A DNA stretch of 64,000 nucleotides. Origin: Bryobacterales bacterium. Its GTDB lineage: Bacteria; Acidobacteriota; Terriglobia; Bryobacterales; Bryobacteraceae. Within the stretch, counting starts at the first letter, position 1; each line of letters opens with the position of its first letter. This document shows positions 36,758 to 46,972 of the stretch, piece by piece. Both the position numbers and the translations under genes were made by a program. Under the pieces are notes generated by a model. That model saw only the letters and a list, made by a program, of their open reading frames with translations. It was not told the DNA's origin and made no database searches. The stretch covers positions 81,752-145,751 of the forward strand of contig JADZGD010000011.1 of assembly GCA_020854055.1 (NCBI GenBank), read 5' to 3'.

Positions 36758-38022
36758 TCGTAGTCGAACGGTTCGTTCACCAGGTGATACAGCGGCTCAC
36801 CGGTTCGCTGGAGGTAGTAAGTCTTCAGCGGAGTTCGCGGGAAATCCGAAAGTTTGCGCTCAACCGGCGCACCGTCCTTCCACTCGTAGATGGGAATCTC
36901 CCACGGATTAAACGTATCGGTGAGGCCGCGCTCCTTGGCAATGCGAAACAGATTCACGTTGCCCGGTTCGTGCCCGCCCAGGTACATTCCGATAACGTCC
37001 AGCCGGAACGGGTTCTTGCCGAACAGGAGCATGTTGGTCAGATAATCACGGCCCACGCCGAACCCGTCGCCGTCCCGTCCGGAAATTCCTTCGATGATAT
37101 TCAACCCCGGTTTGATGACGCTGTGGTTGTCGCAGGTCTTGTGAGCCCAGATCTCCTGATGAACCGGGCTGAGCGCGGCAGTGCTGTCGTAGCGTGCGTA
37201 CTTCATCCGCACATGGCTGTCGAAATAGCGCTGGATGCGGCTCTCGGCATTGCGGGCGATGTCGGGCTTCATGAAGTCTTCCACGCCGGTAACGCCGGCC
37301 CAGCCCGGGCAGAAACGCACAAAGGGTTTTACCACCAACCCCTGCACGTTCTTCACGGAAAGTGACATACACATGCCGTGTGCCTTCCACTTGGCAATGT
37401 TCAGCACCCAGGTGTCCGGTTCGTTGACCGGCGTATAGTGCGGAATACGCGAATAGACGACGGCGTCGGGAACACGGGACCAGGTCATCTCGAAATCATC
37501 GCGGAAGTGGCGCACGCGGCGGTCGGTCTCGTTCATTTCCACGCCGTACCGCTCATTGATATCCAAAAAGCCCCGGATATTCCAGTTCTGATACTGGTTG
37601 GCTTCGAGAAAGTGGAATTTCGTCAGACCCAACTCCTTGAGGCCGATCAGCATCCCCTCGTAGAAATCGGAGTCCGTGCCGGTGCCGAGAAAATCGGCGT
37701 CAGGCTTGCCTTTCACTCGAAAACTGGTGAAGTTCGGCTTCAGGATGATGCGGTGCGAGACGGGAATGCCGGGCTGATCCGCCGGAACCAGGATCTCGCG
37801 CGCCAGCGCCAGGCCCTCGCCGCGCTTGGCTTCGCTGGCAAACTTGTTCGCAACGTTGGTCCGTTTGATGAAAACGGCCTTGGGATTCGCCTCGACGAAA
37901 GGATGAACGGCAAAGTAGTTACCCGGTGTGCGGGCAACCCCCGCCCGCAGGTTGGCTCCGGTCAGCAATCCCGTGGCAGCCATGCTACCCGAATACAGAA
38001 GCTCTCGCCGAGTGAGCGCCAT
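36742..38022 (-). CDS. Tat-exported DUF362 protein
   Basis: 426 aa, with GGAGG 8 bases before ATG. A twin-arginine signal opens the protein (LTRRELLYSGSMAATGLLTGANLRAG). DUF362-type segments include ILKPNFTSF at about 95-103, the central NIAKWKAHGMCMSLSVKNVQGL around 210-232, and GVGRDYLTNMLLFGKNPFRLD. The family is poorly characterised; many members carry iron-sulfur domains, but no CxxCxxC cluster is seen here. Its role is unknown. It follows the TIM-barrel-like gene on the same strand after 48 bases. Confidence 0.78.
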   Translation of the reverse strand: MALTRRELLYSGSMAATGLLTGANLRAGVARTPGNYFAVHPFVEANPKAVFIKRTNVANKFASEAKRGEGLALAREILVPADQPGIPVSHRIILKPNFTSFRVKGKPDADFLGTGTDSDFYEGMLIGLKELGLTKFHFLEANQYQNWNIRGFLDINERYGVEMNETDRRVRHFRDDFEMTWSRVPDAVVYSRIPHYTPVNEPDTWVLNIAKWKAHGMCMSLSVKNVQGLVVKPFVRFCPGWAGVTGVEDFMKPDIARNAESRIQRYFDSHVRMKYARYDSTAALSPVHQEIWAHKTCDNHSVIKPGLNIIEGISGRDGDGFGVGRDYLTNMLLFGKNPFRLDVIGMYLGGHEPGNVNLFRIAKERGLTDTFNPWEIPIYEWKDGAPVERKLSDFPRTPLKTYYLQRTGEPLYHLVNEPFDYDRIRV

Positions 38023-38070
38023 GTCTGATTCCTCCCAGAATAAGAGCGCGTTACCTGCGTTGACACTATT

Positions 38071-39342
38071 CTATTCAAAAACGATGATTGCCACCTTACG
38101 AATCTGGGGAACTTGAACTTCGGTGGTCTCTCCCCGGCGGACGGCCTGCAGCGCGGTGGGAGCCCCATCGGGACGAATCATGGTCGCCCGCCGGTAGTGA
38201 CCCCGGATGCGGCTCTGCACTGCAACATCGATCGGTTGGCCGTAGTTCACCGCGATCAGCGCCGCCCCGTGGGGCGTGCCGACGGCGCGGGCCAGCACGG
38301 TGGGCGCTGCCCACAGCCGCACCGCCCGGTTCGGCTGGCCGACGAAATCGATCGCATCCAGCGCGAACTCGCTAGGATCGGAGATGCGCTCCTTATACCC
38401 CACCACCGCGCCGGCGCCCAGCCGGTAAGTAATCCGGTCGGATTCCTCCTTGATCCGCTGCAACCCAGGCCCGCGCCACCATGCATCGGCCCCCGGCTCA
38501 TCAACGATCACCGTCGCGCCCCGCCGCGCATGATCGATAATGGCCGCGGCCGCCGCCGGACGCGACTTCTCAGCCAGGTTAACCGCCACCAGCACACGCA
38601 CCGTTTGCGGATCGGGCCGCGGAGGCGCTACCAGCGGCGCCAGTGCCGGCGAGGCATTATTGCGCACCTGGAGGTTGGTAATTTCGGCCGTCTCCTCGCT
38701 ATCCTCCACCAATGTCGTCAGCACCGGAACCGCCGGAAATCCGAACATCGCCCGCTGCTCCCGCAGCCACCGCGTGGTCCGGCCCAACTCGCCCCAGGCA
38801 CTCATCGCTTTCGGGTCGTTTTGTTCCAGCGCCTTGGTGAGGTCGCCATCCAGCGTCAGCAGGAAGTTCCCGCCCCAGGCCCAGGCCTCCACCAGAGCCA
38901 GTTCCAGCGATGAATAAGGCAGCAACCGCTCGGCCTTCACGCCCGCCTTTTCATTCGGCTGGTAGGCCAGCACCGCCGGGCGATTCGGGAATAACGCGCG
39001 CAAATGCTGAACGCGAAAACCGTTGGCATCGAGCCACGGTTGATTGCTGGCGCTGGCAACCGCATTCGGATCCTCGGCCTTCCCCGGCTGGCTGATACCC
39101 GGCCAGATTCCGTCATCGAGCGCGCATATACCGGAAGCCGGAAGCTGCAACAGGGAATGGCAGGGCAGCGCGGCGCGGGGATGGATCGCGATCTCCCGCC
39201 GCCGGCAGGCTTCAGCGAATTCCGGCTTCGGGTGATCAAGCAGGATAGCCGTGATTCCTGCTTGCGAAAGCAGTTCCGCACCGGCGTGAGTCTGCATTTC
39301 CCAACGCGCGGCAATATCGCGGCTAAAATCCAGGGGGCGCAT
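38071..39342 (-). CDS. TIM-barrel glycosidase-like protein, unknown
   Basis: 423 aa from ATG 39342. No family is firmly recognised. The first half reads like a glycoside-hydrolase-type barrel (AWAWGGNFLLTLDGDL, FPAVPVLTTLVED), the middle like the Rossmann-type domain that follows the barrel in GH42 enzymes (GATVIVDEPGADAW), and the end like a beta domain. There is no signal peptide. No convincing acid/base pair of glutamates could be assigned, so it may be non-catalytic. It diverges from the large FG-GAP gene across 94 bases and is probably cotranscribed with the DUF362 gene. Confidence 0.6.
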   Translation of the reverse strand: MRPLDFSRDIAARWEMQTHAGAELLSQAGITAILLDHPKPEFAEACRRREIAIHPRAALPCHSLLQLPASGICALDDGIWPGISQPGKAEDPNAVASASNQPWLDANGFRVQHLRALFPNRPAVLAYQPNEKAGVKAERLLPYSSLELALVEAWAWGGNFLLTLDGDLTKALEQNDPKAMSAWGELGRTTRWLREQRAMFGFPAVPVLTTLVEDSEETAEITNLQVRNNASPALAPLVAPPRPDPQTVRVLVAVNLAEKSRPAAAAAIIDHARRGATVIVDEPGADAWWRGPGLQRIKEESDRITYRLGAGAVVGYKERISDPSEFALDAIDFVGQPNRAVRLWAAPTVLARAVGTPHGAALIAVNYGQPIDVAVQSRIRGHYRRATMIRPDGAPTALQAVRRGETTEVQVPQIRKVAIIVFE

Positions 39343-39368
39343 CAATACCCCGGCCTCCGTGCCCGTCC

Positions 39369-39397
39369 TTGACAGCCACCGTCAATAGTAATACGTT
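39369..39397 (+). promoter_or_regulatory. Candidate promoter of FG-GAP/DUF4091 operon
   Basis: A perfect TTGACA (39369-39374) is followed after 17 bases by TACGTT (39392-39397), a weak -10. It lies 40 bases before the GTG start, in the divergent intergenic region. Confidence 0.35.
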
Positions 39398-39436
39398 TGG
39401 TACTGCCTCGCAACAGAAGCGCCTGGAGAACCCGTC

Positions 39437-42400
39437 GTGATTCGTATCGTTGTAGCCGCCGTCTGGCTGCTGGCCGGACTGTCATTGTGCAGCGCCGAAG
39501 AACCGATTATCGGAGCCGATTGGACGATGGAAACGGGTGCCGCTACGGGCCCGCCGGTCCCACTGCCATCGGCCGCCGCCGCCCAAAGCGTTCTGGTCAC
39601 GGTGGGTGGTCAAGTGCTCCTGATCGATCCATCCGGCAGGCAAACGGCGGCGATGAAGCTCGACCGCCCGGCCGCCGCCGAAGCGGTCGCCGGCGTCCTC
39701 TGGAAGGACCACCGCACCGGCATCATCGCCGTCGACCTCTGGGGCTCGGTCTATTGCTTCAACCTTCAGGGCCAGCGCCTGTGGAAGTACTCGCGGGAAA
39801 GCAATATGGGCAGCTACCGGCTGCCGGTACTGGCTGACCTCGATGGCGATGGCGCGCCGGAGATCCTGCTCACGGACAGCCTTGGCTACCTGATCGTCCT
39901 CGACACCAACGGCCACTTGAAACTGGAGGTACGCGCGACCCACTACCGACTCAGCCCACCCGTAGCCGGCGACGTGGATGGCGATGGCAAACCGGAGATT
40001 CTGTTTGCCACCGAAGACCGCGAGCTGATCTCCATCAACCATCGCGGCGAAGTGCTGTGGACGCGCCAGCTTGCCGGACGGTTCGGCCGTTCCATGCCGC
40101 TGGTGGCCGACCTCAACGGTGACGGCCGCTACCAGTTGCTGATTCCCTCTTCCTATGTGCAGTTCAAGCCAGGCATCTGGGCGCTGGACGCCCGCACCGG
40201 CGGCCAACTGTGGAAGGCTGATTCGCAACTGCAAACCTATCAATCGACGGCGATCGCCGACCTCGATGGCGACGGCAACAACGAGATCCTGTTCGGCGAC
40301 AAGAACACCCGCGTCTACTGTGTAAATACGCAGGGCAAACAACTCTGGTCAACGCAACTCGACGGCCGCGGCATCTTCTTCGCGCCGGCGGTGGCCGATC
40401 TGGAGGGCAACCGCCAGGCCACGATATTCCAGGTGGTGCGCGATGCCGGCGAAAACGGAAAGTCGCTCTACGCATTGAACGCGCGGGGCGAGATTCTGCA
40501 ATCCGTGGCATTACCCGGCGGCGGAGCCAATTCGCCCTCGCTGGTGCGCTTTCAAGGGCAAGCCGAAGTGAAACTGCTGGTGAATACCCGCGGCGGTAAA
40601 CTGGCCTGCTACCGCCTGTCTCAATCGCCGGGCCGGGCCAGGATGCTTTGGGCAAGCGTTCGCGGCAGCGGCGATGGCTCAGGCTTCTTCGCCTCCGCCA
40701 AAGCGAGCCGGCAGACCGCCGCGCGCCCGGCGCCCCTTCCGGCAGCCGAACGCCGCGAAGCCGTCGAAGGGGTCAACGACGTTCCCACCGGCGCCCTGCC
40801 CCAAGGCGCGGTCGCCTCCCTCCGGACGGTGGCGCCGGATGGAACCGTCCAGGCGCGCATCATACGCAATGACGCGGATGCCTTCCGGGTAAACGGCAAT
40901 TTCACCGCGGCCGCTCCAGGCCGCTACAAGGTCTCGCTGACGGTGCTGGAGGCCAACGGAAACCGCGTAACGGCGCGCCGCGAATTTGACTACGCACTGG
41001 CCCCCGCCTTCGCCGCTATCCGCCGGCGGCAGGCCCGCTTCGAGTCGCAAGCGCGCAGCCTTGGGGCTAAGCTCGGCTCACGCGCCGATCTTAGGGACTG
41101 GGCTATCGCAGAGACCAGGGCTTTACTCTCATTTGCCGAAAGCACCCGAACAGCCAGCGCGTTCAACGACCTGCGCGCCGCCCACCGCTACTACACCTCG
41201 CTGCTCGAACGCCTCGCCGCGGACCCGCCGGTAGCAGACGCCGTCGTTTATGCAATCGCCGACCCATGGACGGAACTGGATGCGGCCGCCTTCCTCAAGA
41301 GCTCCCCGCCACCGCCCAATCGCATCGCCGTCCGCATGGTGGGTAACGAGTACGAATCGGCGGCCTTCACGCTAACCAATCTCCAAACCCGGACGGCGTC
41401 CTTCCGCATTGCCGTGGACGCAATCGGCTCCGTTCCATCACCCAAGGTCGTGGCGGTTCGCGAAGTGCCGTTGGTAACCAACGCCTATCCCCGCCAACCG
41501 GCCGAGGACGTGCTGCCGAAACTGGGCGAGGGGCAACTGATCCGCCTGGGGCCACTCGAAACACGCAAGGTATGGTTGACCATCTGCAGCCGGGAACTCG
41601 CCGCCGGGGATCATCACACGCCGATCCGCATCGGCGATCTGGCCTCGCCGCGGGAACCGCTCCAGGCCGGGCTCGACATTCACGTCGCCAACGTCCGGCT
41701 TCCGGACAAACGAAGCTACCGCGAACAGAACTGGCTCTACTTTCCCGGCGGCCAGCCGGACAACGACCTGGAAAACAGCACGTACGTTGATGCCCTCGAT
41801 CACGGCATCAACGTCTTCAACCTCTCCCCGATTACTCTCCGCGTGGATACCGAAGGAAATGTACAGAGTGCCGCTCTGGCGGCCCACGACCGGATGATCG
41901 CCAAGCTCCGCGGCCATGTGCTTTTCCTGATTATGGGCTCGGTGAACGTGGAGTGGCCCAAAGGCTACCAGCCCGCGCCGGCGCTTGAAGAAAAGACATA
42001 TGGCAGGGCGATCCGCTGGTACTCCGCCCACATGAAGCGGCTCGGCCTCAATTACTCCGACTACGCGCTCTACATTCAGGATGAGCCCGGCCTGATGGGC
42101 TACGACAAGAACTACCAGCGTTGGATGACGAATCTCAAACGAATCAAAGCAGCCGACCCGGAGATCCACCTCTATGCCGACCCGGCCGGCGGAGCCAAAC
42201 CCGAAATTCTCAAGCCGGTGGCGCACCTTCTCTCCATCATCCAACCCGACCTCCACCTGATCCGCGAAGACCCGGCGGGCATGAAGTCCATCGCCGCATC
42301 GGCTCAATACTGGCAATACGAAGCGCCGGCCGATCAGCGCCACCTCGATCCGTTGGGCTTCTACCGCATGAAGCCCTGGGTCTCCTACCAAATGGGAATG

Positions 42401-42754
42401 ACCGGCGGCGGTTACTGGGTTTATCAGTCCACGCCCTTCTGGTTCCTCGACCCGAATCTGGGTACCGAATACGGGTCGGTCTACCCCACCGCGTCCGGCC
42501 CGGTGACCACCAAGCGCTGGGAGGCCTCGCGCGACGGCATCGAAGATTACGAACTGCTGACCATGCTTCACAACCGGGCCGCCAATTCCCCTGAAGCGCA
42601 AAAGCTGCTCGAAGACGCGGTAGCCTTCGTAACCGCCGGACAGCAGAACGTGAGCGACATCAGCCGCCAACTGCGCTCCTATACGCCGGATTTCAAGACC
42701 TGGATGGAGTACCGTGAAAGGATCGTTACCATGCTCGAGAGGCTTTCTCAATGA
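39437..42754 (+). CDS. Secreted FG-GAP repeat / DUF4091 protein
   Basis: 1105 aa from GTG 39437, with CTGGAG about 9 bases upstream. A signal peptide (IRIVVAAVWLLAGLSLCSAEE) is followed by an eight-bladed-type propeller of FG-GAP/PQQ-like repeats (about 30-410) with calcium-binding motifs such as DLDGDGAPEI, DVDGDGKPEI and DLDGDGNNEI. A linker and beta domain lead to a C-terminal TIM-barrel-like DUF4091 region ending DGIEDYELLTML. DUF4091 proteins are thought to be glycoside hydrolases. The combination suggests a secreted polysaccharide-binding enzyme. It overlaps the next gene by 4 bases. Confidence 0.85.
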   Translation: MIRIVVAAVWLLAGLSLCSAEEPIIGADWTMETGAATGPPVPLPSAAAAQSVLVTVGGQVLLIDPSGRQTAAMKLDRPAAAEAVAGVLWKDHRTGIIAVDLWGSVYCFNLQGQRLWKYSRESNMGSYRLPVLADLDGDGAPEILLTDSLGYLIVLDTNGHLKLEVRATHYRLSPPVAGDVDGDGKPEILFATEDRELISINHRGEVLWTRQLAGRFGRSMPLVADLNGDGRYQLLIPSSYVQFKPGIWALDARTGGQLWKADSQLQTYQSTAIADLDGDGNNEILFGDKNTRVYCVNTQGKQLWSTQLDGRGIFFAPAVADLEGNRQATIFQVVRDAGENGKSLYALNARGEILQSVALPGGGANSPSLVRFQGQAEVKLLVNTRGGKLACYRLSQSPGRARMLWASVRGSGDGSGFFASAKASRQTAARPAPLPAAERREAVEGVNDVPTGALPQGAVASLRTVAPDGTVQARIIRNDADAFRVNGNFTAAAPGRYKVSLTVLEANGNRVTARREFDYALAPAFAAIRRRQARFESQARSLGAKLGSRADLRDWAIAETRALLSFAESTRTASAFNDLRAAHRYYTSLLERLAADPPVADAVVYAIADPWTELDAAAFLKSSPPPPNRIAVRMVGNEYESAAFTLTNLQTRTASFRIAVDAIGSVPSPKVVAVREVPLVTNAYPRQPAEDVLPKLGEGQLIRLGPLETRKVWLTICSRELAAGDHHTPIRIGDLASPREPLQAGLDIHVANVRLPDKRSYREQNWLYFPGGQPDNDLENSTYVDALDHGINVFNLSPITLRVDTEGNVQSAALAAHDRMIAKLRGHVLFLIMGSVNVEWPKGYQPAPALEEKTYGRAIRWYSAHMKRLGLNYSDYALYIQDEPGLMGYDKNYQRWMTNLKRIKAADPEIHLYADPAGGAKPEILKPVAHLLSIIQPDLHLIREDPAGMKSIAASAQYWQYEAPADQRHLDPLGFYRMKPWVSYQMGMTGGGYWVYQSTPFWFLDPNLGTEYGSVYPTASGPVTTKRWEASRDGIEDYELLTMLHNRAANSPEAQKLLEDAVAFVTAGQQNVSDISRQLRSYTPDFKTWMEYRERIVTMLERLSQ

Positions 42755-43959
42755 GATTGAACCGCAGAGAATTCGTGGCCGCGGCCACCGGAGCCCTGGC
42801 CCGCGCGGCTGTGTACGCCCCGCTAACCGACACCGACGGCATGATGTTGGTGAATGGCAAGCGCACCTTCGCCATCGGCTCCTACTACCTGCCCAATGGA
42901 CCCGATGGTTGGGAGCGTGCTCGTGATGCGGGATTCCAGTTCATCCACACCGGCCCCAAAAAAGATGCCATGGACAAGGCCCACTCACTCGGCATGCGCA
43001 CATGGGCCTCAGTCGGTTCCATCAAACCATCCACCCGCGCCGCCGACCAGGAGCGCATCCGTAAACTGGTGATGGAGTATAAGGACCACCCCGCGCTGCT
43101 GTTCTGGGAAACCGAGGATGAGCCCTCCTATATCTGGCGAAAGACGGAAGCCCGCATCCCTCCCGAAGTGATTCGCGAGACTTACCGGTTCCTCAAAACG
43201 CTAGACCCCGGGCACGGCGTCTACCTGAACCATGCCCCCACCAACCTGGTGAGCACCCTCAAAAAGTACAATCCCGGCGGCGACTTCCTCGCCACCGACA
43301 TCTACCCGGTGATCCCCCACGGCATCCGTCCGTCCTATGCCCTTCATGACGACGGCCGCCAGGGCGATTTCCTCAACACCTACATCAGCCAGGTGGGCCA
43401 GTACGCCGATAAGATCCGCCAGGTAGCCGGACCCCGGCGCGCCACCTTCATGGTGCTACAGGCATTCGCCTGGGAGAATCTGCGCGACAAGGACCGGGAT
43501 CCGAAGATGATCCTCTTCCCCACCCGCGCCCAGTTGCGCTTCATGCAATACCAGACCATCGTCCACGGAGCCAACGGAATCATCTACTGGGGTCTATCCT
43601 TCACCCCGGCTGGACACCCGTTCTGGGACGACCTGGCCGCCGCCACCAGGGAGTTGAAAACGGTCGCGGAAAGCCTGGCCGCGCGGCCGCTGCCGCTGGC
43701 GGTTCAAAAGGCGTACCATGACACCGGCCACTCCCTCGATCGCGGCATCGAATGGGTCGCCAAGCCAGCCCCCGGCGGCGCGCTGCTGATCGCCGTCAAC
43801 GCCGACTGCAATCCGGTGGATGTCACCCTCAGCGGTCTCGCCAACTACCGCTCGGCCGAACTGCTGTTCACCGCTGGCCGCGGAACCGGCCTTCACCAGA
43901 ACGCCTTACGGGAACGGTTCGAGCCTTTCGGCGCGCGCGTCTGGCATCTCAAACACTGA
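42751..43959 (+). CDS. Tat-exported TIM-barrel glycosidase-like protein
   Basis: 402 aa; its ATG overlaps the preceding stop (ATGA), so the two are translated together. The N-terminus is a twin-arginine signal (LNRREFVAAATGALARAA). The remainder resembles GH-A clan barrels: FIHTGPKKDAMDKA, LLFWETEDEPSY with candidate acidic residues, YLNHAP, ATDIYPVIPHG, and IIYWGLSF. A beta domain ends the protein. The exact GH family is not recognised. Paired with the DUF4091 protein it probably acts on the same glycan outside the cytoplasm. Confidence 0.75.
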   Translation: MRLNRREFVAAATGALARAAVYAPLTDTDGMMLVNGKRTFAIGSYYLPNGPDGWERARDAGFQFIHTGPKKDAMDKAHSLGMRTWASVGSIKPSTRAADQERIRKLVMEYKDHPALLFWETEDEPSYIWRKTEARIPPEVIRETYRFLKTLDPGHGVYLNHAPTNLVSTLKKYNPGGDFLATDIYPVIPHGIRPSYALHDDGRQGDFLNTYISQVGQYADKIRQVAGPRRATFMVLQAFAWENLRDKDRDPKMILFPTRAQLRFMQYQTIVHGANGIIYWGLSFTPAGHPFWDDLAAATRELKTVAESLAARPLPLAVQKAYHDTGHSLDRGIEWVAKPAPGGALLIAVNADCNPVDVTLSGLANYRSAELLFTAGRGTGLHQNALRERFEPFGARVWHLKH

Positions 43960-43968
43960 TCGCGCCGC

Positions 43969-44658
43969 TCAACGGCGGAAGATAGTAACACCCGCGTCGC
44001 CGGCGAGATGCACCTCGCTGGCGATTCCCAGAAACAAACCGTGCTCCACCACGCCAACCGTCGCGTCCAGTTTTGAAGCAAGCAAACCTGCGTCCGCAAT
44101 CGGACCGAACGCGCAGTCCAGAATGTAGTGTCCGCCGTCGGTGCGAAACGGAACCCCATCCGCCGCGCGCCGCAACTCAGCCACCGCCCCCAGCGCCTCG
44201 ATCCGGCGCGCCGCCAGCGGCCAGCCGAAAGGAATCACCTCCACCGGTATCCGCGCCCTGGCGCCCAGACGCTCCACTAACTTGCGGTCATCGGCGACAA
44301 CAATCATCCTCCTGCTCGCCGAAGCGACAATCTTTTCGCGCAACAGCGCGCCGCCCAGGCCCTTGGTCAGATTCAGCGTGCCGAGCTCTACCTCGTCGGC
44401 CCCGTCGATCGTCAAATCCAGTGCCCCGCTGTCGTCGAGCGACGCCAACCGGATCCCCTCCGCTTCCGCGTGCGCCGCCGTGGCATCGGAAGTCGGAACG
44501 GCCGTGATCGTCAGCCCCGCGCGCACCCGCCGCCCTAGTGCCTCCACCACAAAGCGCGCCGTGGAACCGGTTCCCAGTCCAACCAGCATTCCAGGCTGCA
44601 CCAGTTGGGCCGCGGAATTTGCCGCGGCGCGCTTTTTCTCGCTAACTTCTTCGGCCAT
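43969..44658 (-). CDS. rpiA: Ribose-5-phosphate isomerase A
   Basis: 229 aa from ATG 44658, with GAGGAA 6 bases upstream; a longer frame to 44724 is rejected. Family motifs are [24 protein letters not shown] with the catalytic Asp and Glu neighbourhood, and [14 protein letters not shown]. It interconverts ribose-5-phosphate and ribulose-5-phosphate. It converges on the TIM-barrel gene (9 bases) and diverges from the sugar operon across 105 bases, which must carry both promoters. Confidence 0.95.
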   Translation of the reverse strand: MAEEVSEKKRAAANSAAQLVQPGMLVGLGTGSTARFVVEALGRRVRAGLTITAVPTSDATAAHAEAEGIRLASLDDSGALDLTIDGADEVELGTLNLTKGLGGALLREKIVASASRRMIVVADDRKLVERLGARARIPVEVIPFGWPLAARRIEALGAVAELRRAADGVPFRTDGGHYILDCAFGPIADAGLLASKLDATVGVVEHGLFLGIASEVHLAGDAGVTIFRR

Positions 44659-44763
44659 CGTGTTCCTCATCCATGCCTGCCGGCATCCGCATTCTCCGGT
44701 ATCGAGATTAGCAATTCCCTCCATCCCCGTCTCATCCTTCGGCCAAAAGGTAGAATTGAGCCC

Positions 44764-46014
44764 ATGAGCAACCTCCAGTCCAGCTCCGGTGATATCGCTC
44801 TGCTGCGGCAGGCGCTCGATGCGGGAGAAGGCATCTTCCGAATGGCCCCCTGCTGGGTGCCCCGATCCTTCCTGATGCCCGGCGGCAGGCTAAGGCTCGC
44901 CACCGAGGACCTCTATGCCCTCGGCGCCCACCGCGGCGGCATTGACGAGCGATGGCTCTGCTCCACTACGCCTGCCGACAACGGCCCCGGCACGCCCGAA
45001 GACGAAGGCTTGAGCTACATCGCGGCCGGCGGCAAGAAGGTGCTGTTGAAAAAGGCGATCGATGCAATGGGAGACCGCTTCCTGGGCGCCGCCGTAATGC
45101 GCGAGCAGGGCGGCTGGAACGCGCTTTCGAAGCTCTTCGACAACCTCGGCCCCATCCCCCACCACCTCCACCAGAACGAACACTTCGCGCGTCTGGTAGG
45201 CCGCAACCCCAAGCCCGAAGCCTACTACTTTCCGCCGCAATACAACTTCAAACCGAATAACTTTCCCTATTCCTTCATGGGGCTCGAACCCGGCACCACG
45301 CCGGACGACATCCGCCGCTGCCTGGAGCGCTGGGACGAAGGCGACAACGGCGTACTGGAATATTCCAAAGCCTACAAACTGAAACCGGGCACCGGCTGGC
45401 AGATCGACCCCGGGGTACTCCACGCCCCCGGTTCGCTAGTCACCTATGAACCCCAGGTAAACTCCGATGTGTTTGCCGTCTATCAGTCGCTGCTGGAATC
45501 GCGCCCCGTATCCTGGTCCCTGCTGGTGAAAGACGTTCCCCCCGAAAAGCACCATGACCTCGACTACATGCTGGAAATGATCGACTGGCCGGCCAATCTC
45601 GAACCCGAATTCGCCCGCAACCGCCGATTTATTCCCCGCCCGGTAAAGGACGAGGCCGAAATGCGCGACGCCGGCTACACCGAAAAGTGGGTCACCTGGT
45701 CCACCCGCCACTATTCGGCCAAGGAGCTGACCGTGTTGCCGGGCCGCTCGGCAACCATCCGCGACGGCGCGGCGTATGGCGCGCTGGTGGTCCAGGGCCG
45801 GGGCATGTTCGGCCCGCTTCCCGCTGAGTCGCCCACCATGATCCGCTACGGCCAGATGACCGCTGACGAGTTCTTCGTCACCGCCGCCGCCGCCCAAAGT
45901 GGTATCGTGATCGAGAATCGAAGCAAGACCGAAAACCTGGTGATGTTGAAGCACTTCGGGCCGGATAACCCGGATGCCGAATCATTAGTGGGGAAAAAAC
46001 CATATGAAGCGTAG
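44764..46014 (+). CDS. Phosphomannose isomerase-like cupin enzyme
   Basis: 416 aa from ATG 44764; an upstream in-frame extension overlaps rpiA and is rejected. The type I phosphomannose isomerase core is visible: [16 protein letters not shown] with metal-binding His and Glu, [12 protein letters not shown], and a late cupin region with [21 protein letters not shown]. It probably isomerises a sugar or sugar phosphate in the cytoplasm, but spacing differs from manA, so the exact substrate is uncertain. It is the first gene of a four-gene operon and overlaps the next by 11 bases. Confidence 0.75.
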   Translation: MSNLQSSSGDIALLRQALDAGEGIFRMAPCWVPRSFLMPGGRLRLATEDLYALGAHRGGIDERWLCSTTPADNGPGTPEDEGLSYIAAGGKKVLLKKAIDAMGDRFLGAAVMREQGGWNALSKLFDNLGPIPHHLHQNEHFARLVGRNPKPEAYYFPPQYNFKPNNFPYSFMGLEPGTTPDDIRRCLERWDEGDNGVLEYSKAYKLKPGTGWQIDPGVLHAPGSLVTYEPQVNSDVFAVYQSLLESRPVSWSLLVKDVPPEKHHDLDYMLEMIDWPANLEPEFARNRRFIPRPVKDEAEMRDAGYTEKWVTWSTRHYSAKELTVLPGRSATIRDGAAYGALVVQGRGMFGPLPAESPTMIRYGQMTADEFFVTAAAAQSGIVIENRSKTENLVMLKHFGPDNPDAESLVGKKPYEA

Positions 46015-46972
46015 TTCAATCGGTTCATGGGCATATACGATCGGACCCTATGCGGCCGATCCGATCGACTTTGAGACCGTCTGCGACAAGCTACAACAGT
46101 TAGGCTTTCAGGGAGTGGAGTTGGGCGCATTCCCGCCGCATCCCAATCCCGGCAACCCCAACGGGCCGGATGATAACTGGCCCGGCGCGATGCCGGAACC
46201 CAGCCAGCGCGCCGAGTTAAAGGCGCGCCTTGCCGAACGCGGTCTGGGCTTGAGCGGCATGGCCGCCAACCTCTGGGGAGAGAAACTGCTGAACACCGCC
46301 GACAACTCCAAGTACATTGCCGAGTTCACCAGGAACGCCGTCTTCGCCCGCGATCTGGGCATCGGGGGCATTCGCGTGGATTCGGTTCAACCACCCACCA
46401 TCCTTCGCGAAATCGACTACACCACGGCCATGAATCGCGCCGTCAGCGCCTGGCAAACCTGCTCGGCCATCGCCGCCGATCACGGCCTCCAGATAGCATG
46501 GGAGTTCGAACCCGGCTTCGCCTTCAACAAACCAAGCGACATCGTGCGCATCCACGACGCCGTCAATCGCGATAACTTCGGCATCCTTTACGACACCTGC
46601 CACGGCCAGATGGTAGGCGTAAAGGGCGCCCGCCAGGAAGGTGAAAAGGAGGTCTTCGCCTCCCAACTCGACTTCATCCGCCTGCTTTCCGGCCGTATCA
46701 CACACCTCCACCTGATCGATTCGGACAACACCTGCCACAAGGACGCCAACGGAGAGGACGAAACCTCCACCCATCCCCCCTTCGGCCTGGGCATCCTCGA
46801 CATGGACGCCATCATGCCCGAACTGGTGCGCGCCTCCCGTGTGCCCCACGACTGGTGGACCATCGACCTCTGCTTCTGGCCCGACGCCTGGAGCGCCACC
46901 GCCGCCTGCAAGACGCGCCTGGATCAGTTGATCGCCGCCTACGGCAACCACCGGGAGGGAGCCTCCGCATGA
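46004..46972 (+). CDS. Sugar phosphate isomerase/epimerase-like protein
   Basis: 322 aa xylose-isomerase-like TIM barrel. Characteristic pieces are [12 protein letters not shown] near the start, [12 protein letters not shown] with a metal-binding Glu, [12 protein letters not shown] with Asp and His, [10 protein letters not shown], and [10 protein letters not shown] near the end. Members isomerise or epimerise sugars, or act as 3-keto sugar lyases/isomerases. It has no signal peptide. Its start is embedded in the previous gene and its stop overlaps the next start by 4 bases, so it belongs to one coupled unit. Confidence 0.82.
   Translation: MKRSSIGSWAYTIGPYAADPIDFETVCDKLQQLGFQGVELGAFPPHPNPGNPNGPDDNWPGAMPEPSQRAELKARLAERGLGLSGMAANLWGEKLLNTADNSKYIAEFTRNAVFARDLGIGGIRVDSVQPPTILREIDYTTAMNRAVSAWQTCSAIAADHGLQIAWEFEPGFAFNKPSDIVRIHDAVNRDNFGILYDTCHGQMVGVKGARQEGEKEVFASQLDFIRLLSGRITHLHLIDSDNTCHKDANGEDETSTHPPFGLGILDMDAIMPELVRASRVPHDWWTIDLCFWPDAWSATAACKTRLDQLIAAYGNHREGASA

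Noticed and set aside
42751..43959. Assignment of the Tat barrel protein to a named glycoside hydrolase family
   Set aside because: The barrel-like segments are visible, but no diagnostic family signature with both catalytic glutamates could be placed.
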